From Coriobacteriia bacterium (GTDB lineage: Bacteria; Actinomycetota; Coriobacteriia; Anaerosomatales; Anaerosomataceae): a DNA stretch of 8,627 nt. The stretch covers positions 1 through 8,627 of the forward strand of contig JAFGUS010000018.1 in assembly GCA_016938395.1 (NCBI GenBank). Direction: 5' to 3'. Below the pieces are notes generated by a model. That model saw nothing but the letters and a program-made list of their open reading frames with translations, was not told the DNA's origin and did no database searches. Shown here one piece after another: positions 1 to 4,687 of the stretch; position 1 is the first letter of the stretch; the number at the start of each line of letters is the position of its first letter. Made by a program: the position numbers and the translations under genes.

Positions 1-137
1 CAAGGCTCCCTGGTCGGGTCCCCTCGGGGACAGTAAACCACATCCGGGTATCGGCGCGTAGGCTCGGGCCCGTCAGTCGCTTGCTGCCAGTGCCCGATCG
101 GAAGGTCCGATTCCGCTTCGGCGGTTCCACAAGGGCG

Positions 138-153
138 TACACTCAACTAGAAT
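138..153 (+). promoter_or_regulatory. Candidate -10 region(s) for guaB3-guaA
   Basis: Two -10-like hexamers lie close together. TACACT at 138-143 fits the TANNNT form common in actinobacteria. TAGAAT at 148-153 matches five of six bases of TATAAT. No good -35 is visible. GTTCCA at 124-129 (18-bp spacer to TAGAAT) is the best candidate and is weak. The same GTACACT string occurs just before pcrA (4672-4678). A start site about 7 nt downstream of either hexamer would give a leader of roughly 205-220 nt before the chosen guaB3 start. Confidence 0.4.
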
Positions 154-230
154 GTCGGCACCGGGGGCGTCGTGCACAAGCCGCACCCGTGACGTTCCGC
201 CAAGCGGTCATCGCAGCTCACGTCGGACCA

Positions 231-263
231 GGCCCGCCCGGACGCGTCGCCCGACGGCGGGCC
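231..263 (+). promoter_or_regulatory. Strong stem-loop in guaB3 leader
   Basis: Arms GGCCCGCC (231-238) and GGCGGGCC (256-263) are perfectly complementary over 8 bp. The helix can continue by CGG 239-241 with CCG 251-253 after a 2-nt bulge (254-255). No T-run follows, so it is not a standard intrinsic terminator. It may be a structural part of a regulatory 5' leader, but GC-rich sequence produces such hairpins by chance. Confidence 0.35.
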
Positions 264-310
264 CGTGCTCCAACCCCGCTTCGGTCGTAGTGGATGCGCA
301 GATACGTAAG

Positions 311-336
311 GACCGCGACGGTCGCCCTGTGACCGT
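311..336 (+). promoter_or_regulatory. Mutually exclusive hairpins before guaB3 SD
   Basis: Segment CGGTC (319-323) can pair with GACCG (311-315) across a 3-nt loop. Alternatively ACGGTC (318-323) can pair with GACCGT (331-336) across a 7-nt loop. The two structures cannot coexist, and the second lies 14 nt upstream of the AGGAGG site. This is the layout of a switching leader, but the helices are short and no known riboswitch or protein site is recognised. Confidence 0.25.
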
Positions 337-350
337 ACGGCTTGAGTTCG

Positions 351-356
351 AGGAGG
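351..356 (+). promoter_or_regulatory. Ribosome binding site deciding guaB3 start
   Basis: A perfect AGGAGG lies 11 nt before ATG 368 and 17 nt before the alternative ATG 374. Together with protein family length it argues for initiation at 368 rather than at ATG 152, GTG 290 or ATG 374. Confidence 0.65.
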
Positions 357-367
357 CGGCGCGCAGC

Positions 368-1543
368 ATGGAGATGGAGATCGGACGCGGGAAGACCGCA
401 CGGCAGGCATACGGCTTCGACGACATCGCGATCGTCCCGAGCCGTCGGACGCGAGACCCGCGCGATGTGAACATCGGGTGGGAGTTCTCGTTCAAGGATC
501 GGACGTACGCTTTCGAGCTGCCGGTGCTCGCATCAGCGATGGACGGTGTCGTGGACCCGGCGTTCGCCGTGACCATGGGCAAGCTCGGTGGTCTTGCGGT
601 CCTCAACCTTGAGGGCATCCAGACGCGCTACGAGGATCCGGCGCCGCAGCTCGACGCCATCGCGTCGTTCACGCGCGAAGAGGCTACCCGCAAGATGCAG
701 GAGATCTACGCCGCCGAGGGCGTGAAGCCGGAGCTCATCACCCGGCGTGTCAAGGAGATCAAGGACGGCGGCGTGCTCGCGGCTGCCTCGCTCACGCCGC
801 AGAATGTGGAGCGCTACATCGACGCCGCGCTCGCCGGCGGTCTCGACATCCTCATCATCCAGGGCACGGTCGTCTCGGCCGAGCATGTTTCGAGCTACGA
901 CAAGCCACTCGATCTCAACGCCTTCATCAGCGACCTCGACCTGCCCGTCATCGTCGGCGGGTGCTGCAGCTACCAGGGAGCGCTCCACCTCATGCGCACG
1001 GGCGCGATCGGCGTGCTCGTGGGGGTTGGCCCCGGCCATGCGTGTACGTCACGACGCGTGCTCGGCATCGGCGTGCCGCAGTGCACCGCAATCGCCGATG
1101 CGGCCGCGGCCCGCATGCGGCATCTCGACGAGACGGGGACGTACTGCCACGTGATCGCCGATGGCGGCATGCGAACCGGCGGTGATCTCGCCAAGGCGAT
1201 CGCCGTGGGTGCCGACGCGATCATGATCGGCTCGCCGCTTGCCGCCGCCGCCGAGGCCCCGGGCCGCGGCTACCACTGGGGCATGGCCACGTTCCACCCC
1301 GACCTGCCCCGGGGCACGCGCGTCTTCGCCGGCCGGAAGGGCACGCTCGAGGAGATCCTCGTCGGCCCCGCCCGCGAGAACGACGGCACGCTCAACCTGC
1401 TCGGCGGTCTGCGCACCTCGATGGCGACCACCGGCTATGAGAATCTCAAGGCGTTCCAGAAAGCCGAGGTCATGGTGGCTCCCTCGCTGCAGACGGAGGG
1501 CAAGGTCCTCCAGCAGTCGCAGGGCGTCGGCATGGGCCGGTAG
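368..1543 (+). CDS. guaB3: GuaB3 family IMP dehydrogenase-related protein
   Basis: This 391-aa TIM-barrel protein of the IMPDH/GMP reductase family has no CBS (Bateman) insert, as expected for GuaB3 (classical IMPDH is about 490 aa). The start IGRGKTARQAYGFDD and the segments SAMDGVVDP (57-64) and LNLEGIQTRYEDP (79-91) are GuaB3 hallmarks. The catalytic loop GVGPGHACTSRRVLGIGVPQ spans 219-238 and contains the nucleophile position Cys226. The IMP phosphate site follows at VIADGG (262-267) and GADAIMIGS (281-289). GYHWGMAT (301-308) and LLGGLRTSM (344-352) match IMPDH substrate-site and flap regions. The likely reaction is NAD-dependent oxidation of IMP to XMP in the cytoplasm. guaA follows after 9 nt, so the pair would make GMP from IMP. 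The start at 368 is set by AGGAGG at 351-356; longer in-frame starts exist but add a non-coding-looking extension. Family assignment is strong, while activity is inferred from Cys226 and context. Confidence 0.9.
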   Translation: MEMEIGRGKTARQAYGFDDIAIVPSRRTRDPRDVNIGWEFSFKDRTYAFELPVLASAMDGVVDPAFAVTMGKLGGLAVLNLEGIQTRYEDPAPQLDAIASFTREEATRKMQEIYAAEGVKPELITRRVKEIKDGGVLAAASLTPQNVERYIDAALAGGLDILIIQGTVVSAEHVSSYDKPLDLNAFISDLDLPVIVGGCCSYQGALHLMRTGAIGVLVGVGPGHACTSRRVLGIGVPQCTAIADAAAARMRHLDETGTYCHVIADGGMRTGGDLAKAIAVGADAIMIGSPLAAAAEAPGRGYHWGMATFHPDLPRGTRVFAGRKGTLEEILVGPARENDGTLNLLGGLRTSMATTGYENLKAFQKAEVMVAPSLQTEGKVLQQSQGVGMGR

Positions 1544-1552
1544 GCGGGCCGC

Positions 1553-3100
1553 GTGAGTTACCACGACGAACAGCCGACCGTCCTCGTCCTCGACTTCGGC
1601 GCGCAGTATGCGCAGCTCATCGCGCGGCGCGTGCGTGAGGCGCGGGTGTACTCGGAGATCGTGCCGTACGACATCCCGGCTGCCGAGGTGCTGCGCCGTG
1701 CACCGGCGGCGCTCATCCTGTCCGGCGGCCCCGCGAGCGTGTACGCCGAGGGCGCACCGCACCTGGACACCGGCGTGCTTGAGCTCGGCATCCCGGTGCT
1801 CGGCTTCTGCTACGGCATCCAGGAGATGGCCCTGCAGCTCGGCGGGAACATCCCGCATACGGACGTGGGCGAGTACGGGTTCGCGTCGCTTGAGGTGCTC
1901 GGCGACGGCGGGACGCTGCTCGCCGAGGTGCCCGAGCAGTCCCAGTGCTGGATGAGTCATCGTGACAGTGTGGGCACGGTGCCCGACGGGTTCGTGGTCA
2001 CGGCGCGCACAGCCACCACCCCCGTGGCGGCCATGGAGGACCCGGCGCGCAAGCTCTACGCGACGCAGTTCCATCCCGAGGTGGCCCACACCGAGTACGG
2101 CCAGCAGATCATCCGCACGTTCCTGCACGACATCGCCGGCATCCCGCCGGTCTGGACGATGGTGAACATCATCGATGAGACGGTCGAGCGCGTCCGCGAG
2201 CAGGTGGGCAGCGACCGCGTCATCTGCGGTCTGTCGGGCGGCGTGGACTCGAGCGTCGTCGCAGCGCTGCTGCACCGCGCCATCGGCGACCAGCTCACCT
2301 GCGTGTTCGTGGATCACGGCATGTTGCGCCGGAACGAGGCCGAGCAGGTGGTGCGCACCTTCCGCGACCAGTTCCACATCGACCTCGTCCACGTACGGGC
2401 CGAGGAGCGCTACCTCTCGCTTCTCGCGGGTGTCACCGATCCTGAGATCAAGCGCCGCATCATCGGCGAGGAGTTCTGGAAGGTCTTCTTCGAGGAGGCC
2501 ACCACGCTCGCGGGCGTGAAGTGGCTCGCGCAGGGGACGCTCTACCCGGACGTGATCGAGAGCGGCAACAGGACCGCCGCCAAGATCAAGAGCCACCACA
2601 ATCTCATCCCGTTCCCCCAAGGTGTGCACTTCGACCTCATCGAGCCGTTGAAGGCGCTCTTCAAGGACGAGGTTCGTGCCGTGGGCTCCGAGCTCGGCCT
2701 GCCCGACGAGATCGTGCACCGTCAGCCGTTCCCCGGCCCGGGCCTCGCGGTCCGGATCATCGGCGAGATCACCCACGAGAAGCTCGAGACGCTTCGCCTG
2801 GCCGACGCCATCATCCGCGAGGAGATCGGCGCGTGGGACACCGAGCGCAGCGTCTGGCAGTACTTCGGCGTACTCCCCGACATCCGGAGTGTCGGCGTGA
2901 TGGGGGACGAGCGCACGTACGGCCGGCCGATCATCATCCGCGCGGTGGCCTCGGCAGATGCCATGACCGCCGACTGGGCGCGGCTTCCGCACGAGCTGCT
3001 CGCGAAGATGAGCAATCGCATCATCAACGAGGTCGAGGGCATCAACCGGGTGGCGTACGACATCACGAGCAAGCCGCCCGGCACGATCGAGTGGGAGTAG
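1553..3100 (+). CDS. guaA: GMP synthase (glutamine-hydrolysing)
   Basis: This 515-aa enzyme makes GMP from XMP, ATP and glutamine, releasing AMP, PPi and glutamate. It has the standard length and order. The N-terminal class I glutamine amidotransferase domain (about 8-195) carries the triad Cys86 (in GFCYGIQ), His174 and Glu176 (in FHPEV). The ATP-pyrophosphatase domain follows, with P-loop SGGVDSS (228-234). The C-terminal dimerisation domain ends in the canonical [19 protein letters not shown]. Other conserved stretches include [10 protein letters not shown] (328-337), KIKSHHN (344-350) and [10 protein letters not shown] (392-401). The start is GTG 1553. It has only a weak GGCGGG-like sequence upstream, and with 9 nt between the guaB3 stop and this start, translational coupling is likely. 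No key residue is missing. The 66-nt gap to the next gene contains a strong stem-loop that may separate or stabilise transcript segments. Confidence 0.98.
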   Translation: MSYHDEQPTVLVLDFGAQYAQLIARRVREARVYSEIVPYDIPAAEVLRRAPAALILSGGPASVYAEGAPHLDTGVLELGIPVLGFCYGIQEMALQLGGNIPHTDVGEYGFASLEVLGDGGTLLAEVPEQSQCWMSHRDSVGTVPDGFVVTARTATTPVAAMEDPARKLYATQFHPEVAHTEYGQQIIRTFLHDIAGIPPVWTMVNIIDETVERVREQVGSDRVICGLSGGVDSSVVAALLHRAIGDQLTCVFVDHGMLRRNEAEQVVRTFRDQFHIDLVHVRAEERYLSLLAGVTDPEIKRRIIGEEFWKVFFEEATTLAGVKWLAQGTLYPDVIESGNRTAAKIKSHHNLIPFPQGVHFDLIEPLKALFKDEVRAVGSELGLPDEIVHRQPFPGPGLAVRIIGEITHEKLETLRLADAIIREEIGAWDTERSVWQYFGVLPDIRSVGVMGDERTYGRPIIIRAVASADAMTADWARLPHELLAKMSNRIINEVEGINRVAYDITSKPPGTIEWE

Positions 3101-3113
3101 AGCGCATAGGAAC

Positions 3114-3138
3114 GTCACGGCGCCGGGTGACCGGCGCC
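3114..3138 (+). promoter_or_regulatory. Intercistronic GC stem-loop with alternative pairing
   Basis: Arms GGCGCCGG (3119-3126) and CCGGCGCC (3131-3138) form a perfect 8-bp stem capped by GTGA, a GNRA-type tetraloop. A competing helix pairs GTCAC (3114-3118) with GTGAC (3127-3131). No T-run follows, so it is not a standard terminator. It could stabilise the guaA mRNA 3' end or modulate readthrough into the aromatic genes. The SD of the next gene lies 17 nt downstream. Confidence 0.45.
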
Positions 3139-3166
3139 TCGCGCAGATACCGAGCGAGGAGTCGTC

Positions 3167-3445
3167 ATGATCGATGAGAGAGATGCCCAGGCACGGATCG
3201 CCGAGATGCGCTCGCGCATCGACGAGATCGACTGCCGTATCGTACAGCTCCTGAACGAGCGCGCCGACCTGGCGCTTGGCATCCGCGAGCTGAAGCCGGC
3301 GGTGCACATGGGGCTCTACGACCCCAAGCGCGAGGAGCAGATCTTCGCGCACCTCGCCGAGTGCAACGAGGGTCCGCTCTTTGCGGACAACCTCCGCGAG
3401 ATCTACGAGGCGGTCCTGCACGTCATGAAGGAGCTGAGAGGCTGA
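3167..3445 (+). CDS. Chorismate mutase, AroQ class (stand-alone)
   Basis: This 92-aa, probably all-helical cytoplasmic enzyme converts chorismate to prephenate, the first step towards Phe and Tyr. Length and sequence fit the minimal AroQ fold. By family alignment the active-site set is Arg15, Arg32, Lys43, Asp52, Arg55 and Glu56, lying in the patterns [15 protein letters not shown] and [21 protein letters not shown] follows. The glutamine usually found near the end of the last helix (Gln88 in the E. coli domain) seems replaced by Arg91, judged by eye. The start ATG 3167 has a GAGGAG SD at 3156-3161 with 5-nt spacing. The stop overlaps the aroF start by one base (TGATG), so the two are translationally coupled. 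Order and adjacency mirror the fused chorismate mutase-DAHP synthase of Bacillus, and a complex of the two products is a reasonable inference. No signal peptide is present, so it is not the secreted type. Confidence 0.93.
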   Translation: MIDERDAQARIAEMRSRIDEIDCRIVQLLNERADLALGIRELKPAVHMGLYDPKREEQIFAHLAECNEGPLFADNLREIYEAVLHVMKELRG

Positions 3446-4263
3446 TGGCGGTGCTCGAGTCCGAGGGGGAGCGCAGCCCGCGAGCGCCACGCCCGTTCGT
3501 GGAGCGTGACGGCGGCGTGACCATCATCGCGGGACCGTGTTCGGTGGAAAGCCGCGACCAGATGGACGAGGTCGGCGCCGCGCTGCGCGAGCTGGGCATC
3601 CGGGTCATGCGCGGCGGAGCCTACAAGCCCCGTACGAGCCCGCACTCGTTCCAGGGCCTCGAGGAGGAGGGTCTCAAGATCCTCCGGGAGACGGCCGACC
3701 GCTACGGGCTCGTGTTCGTGACCGAGGTGACCGATTCGGCACACGCCGAGGTCGTGGACGCATACGCCGATATGCTGCAGATCGGCACGCGGAACATGGC
3801 CAACTTCAGCCTGCTCAAGCGCATCGGACAGGTGACCGCCGAAAGCCGCAAGCCGGTCGTGTTCAAGCGCGGTATGGCCGCGACGATCCAGGAGTGGCTG
3901 CAGGCGAGCGAGTACATCTCGACGCTCGGAAACGAGAACGTGATCCTGTGCGAGCGGGGCATCCGCACGTTCGAGACAGCCACGCGCTTCACGCTCGACA
4001 TCAGCGCGGTTCCGGTTGTGAAGAAGCTCTCACTCCTGCCGATCATCGTGGACGTCTCGCACCCCACCGGTCAGGCTGACCTCGTGCCCGCGGTGTCGCG
4101 CGCATCCGTTGCGGTCGGCGCCGACGGCGTCATGGTGGAGGTCCACCCCGATCCGCGCGCGGCACTTTGCGATGGGCCACAGTCGCTCGATCTCGAGGGG
4201 CTGCGGATGCTTATCGCGGAACTACGGCCGGTGGCCGAGGCGGTCGGGCGGGAACTCGCGTAG
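3445..4263 (+). CDS. aroF: 3-deoxy-7-phosphoheptulonate (DAHP) synthase, type I-beta
   Basis: This 272-aa cytoplasmic enzyme condenses phosphoenolpyruvate with erythrose 4-phosphate, the committed step of the shikimate pathway. Nearly every motif of the Bacillus-type subfamily is visible: GPCSVES (30-36), [16 protein letters not shown] (56-71), KRGMAAT (141-147) and [11 protein letters not shown] (167-177). The expected metal ligands are Cys32, His206 (SHPTG), Glu232 (VEVHPDP) and Asp243. The usual GARNMQN reads GTRNMAN here (114-120), a mild variant. There is no N-terminal ferredoxin-like/ACT domain and no fused chorismate mutase, so any feedback control would have to come through a partner, most simply the chorismate mutase encoded just upstream. 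ATG 3445 is preferred because it overlaps the upstream stop and has GAGAGG at 3436-3441 and AAGGAG at 3428-3433. Reading further upstream in frame is possible but lies inside the mutase gene. Confidence 0.96.
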   Translation: MAVLESEGERSPRAPRPFVERDGGVTIIAGPCSVESRDQMDEVGAALRELGIRVMRGGAYKPRTSPHSFQGLEEEGLKILRETADRYGLVFVTEVTDSAHAEVVDAYADMLQIGTRNMANFSLLKRIGQVTAESRKPVVFKRGMAATIQEWLQASEYISTLGNENVILCERGIRTFETATRFTLDISAVPVVKKLSLLPIIVDVSHPTGQADLVPAVSRASVAVGADGVMVEVHPDPRAALCDGPQSLDLEGLRMLIAELRPVAEAVGRELA

Positions 4264-4309
4264 GGGCGCGCCTGTGCGGGTACGTAGCGTGGAGTAGGGT
4301 TACGAACCA

Positions 4310-4353
4310 TTGAGTCCGGCGCTGGAGGCTGCCATACTCGTTAACGGTCTAAC
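4310..4353 (+). promoter_or_regulatory. Candidate promoter for the zinc-protein gene
   Basis: TTGAGT (4310-4315) and CATACT (4333-4338) each match four of six consensus bases with a 17-bp spacer. The area 4332-4360 is clearly more AT-rich than its surroundings. An inverted repeat, GTTA-N6-TAAC at 4340-4353, overlies the expected transcription start and could be an operator. The rest of the 4264-4419 gap holds only a GGCGCGCC palindrome (4265-4272) and no clear terminator for aroF. Confidence 0.45.
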
Positions 4354-4419
4354 AAATTGGTGGTCGACTGGCGGGGGACTTGCTAGCGAAGGCTCGGTCA
4401 GTGTCGAGTGAAGGTGTAG

Positions 4420-4635
4420 GTGGCGGCGGTGCCGCAGCACGGCTTCATGAGGATGTGTATGCACTGTGGTGCCGTCGGCACCGAGCGCATCGGTTTCTGC
4501 TCGGTGTGCGAGGGCCCCGTGTGCGAGAAGTGCGGCAACACGCAGATTACGCTCAAGGAGCGCAGTGTGATGCATGATAGCTGCCTCCGGGACGCTGCCG
4601 ATACCTCTTTCTCGATGATCAAGTTCGTGAAGTAG
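4420..4635 (+). CDS. Small Cys-rich putative zinc-binding protein, unrecognised
   Basis: This is a 71-aa protein I cannot assign to a named family. It has seven Cys and one His in pairs: Cys13/16, Cys27/30, Cys35/38 and His52/Cys55. The pattern is C-x2-C-x10-C-x2-C-x4-C-x2-C-x13-H-x2-C. Eight ligands are enough for two zinc ions, and the spacing resembles cross-brace fingers (FYVE, PHD or RING-like). Two consecutive zinc ribbons are an alternative. The tail after Cys55 is short and ends SFSMIKFVK. There is no signal peptide or membrane segment. Coding is supported by paired Cys spacing, G/C-ending codons, an SD (GAAGG, 4410-4414) 5 nt before GTG 4420, and a candidate promoter upstream. ATG 4447, 4453 and 4459 are possible later starts but lack an SD, and the last would remove Cys13. 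pcrA follows after 52 nt. A nucleic-acid or protein-binding role is a guess. Confidence 0.75.
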   Translation: MAAVPQHGFMRMCMHCGAVGTERIGFCSVCEGPVCEKCGNTQITLKERSVMHDSCLRDAADTSFSMIKFVK

Positions 4636-4668
4636 GGCGTGATCCCGGCTTCATCGGTCAATGCGCGC

Positions 4669-4687
4669 GGGGTACACTGGTGACCCC
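4669..4687 (+). promoter_or_regulatory. -10 element and inverted repeat abutting pcrA start
   Basis: TACACT (4673-4678) fits the TANNNT -10 form and lies 9 nt before ATG 4688, so a start about 7 nt after it would give a 5' end within a few bases of the start codon. Arms GGGGT (4669-4673) and ACCCC (4683-4687) form an inverted repeat around it, ending flush with the ATG. A weak -35 (TTCATC, 4650-4655) is 17 bp upstream. GGTGA (4679-4683) could instead serve as a modest SD. No LexA-type box is recognised. Confidence 0.4.

Larger units (their letters stand above)
1..367. other. Non-coding region upstream of guaB3
   Basis: I see no convincing gene here. The + strand reading that starts at ATG 152 and runs in frame into guaB3 gives a Ser/Arg/Pro-rich peptide with weaker third-position G/C bias than the real genes, so it looks like open non-coding sequence. 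The first ~110 bases hold only small hairpins. One has arms 18-22 and 27-31 around a CTCG loop. Another is a UUCG-capped hairpin with arms CCGC 113-116 and GCGG 121-124. Neither is followed by a T-run, so neither is a clear intrinsic terminator. Stop codons in two + strand frames near 36 and 61 would allow an upstream gene to end at the left edge, but nothing identifies it. Confidence 0.6.

Noticed and set aside
113..124. UUCG hairpin as a terminator of an upstream gene
   Set aside because: The stem is only 4 bp and no T-run follows.
95..130. Possible tRNA or tmRNA 3' end (small stems and a GGTTCCAC string)
   Set aside because: The loop next to the CGGAA/TTCCG stem is not a T-loop, and no acceptor stem or other arms can be drawn.
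152..367. In-frame 72-residue N-terminal extension of guaB3
   Set aside because: Ser/Arg/Pro-rich with reduced codon bias, not a GuaB3 feature, and a perfect AGGAGG precedes ATG 368. Kept only as a finding because of the leaderless-type geometry at ATG 152.
1049..3490. Very long open reading frame (about 813 codons) on the - strand across guaB3, guaA and the chorismate mutase gene
   Set aside because: It is antisense to three well-identified genes. The product is rich in Arg, Ala, His, Asp and Leu without any recognisable motif, as expected when GC-rich third positions remove stops from the opposite strand.
4300..4577. Alternative frames on both strands over the zinc-protein gene
   Set aside because: The chosen frame alone has regularly paired Cys, an SD and G/C-ending codons; the others lack any motif.
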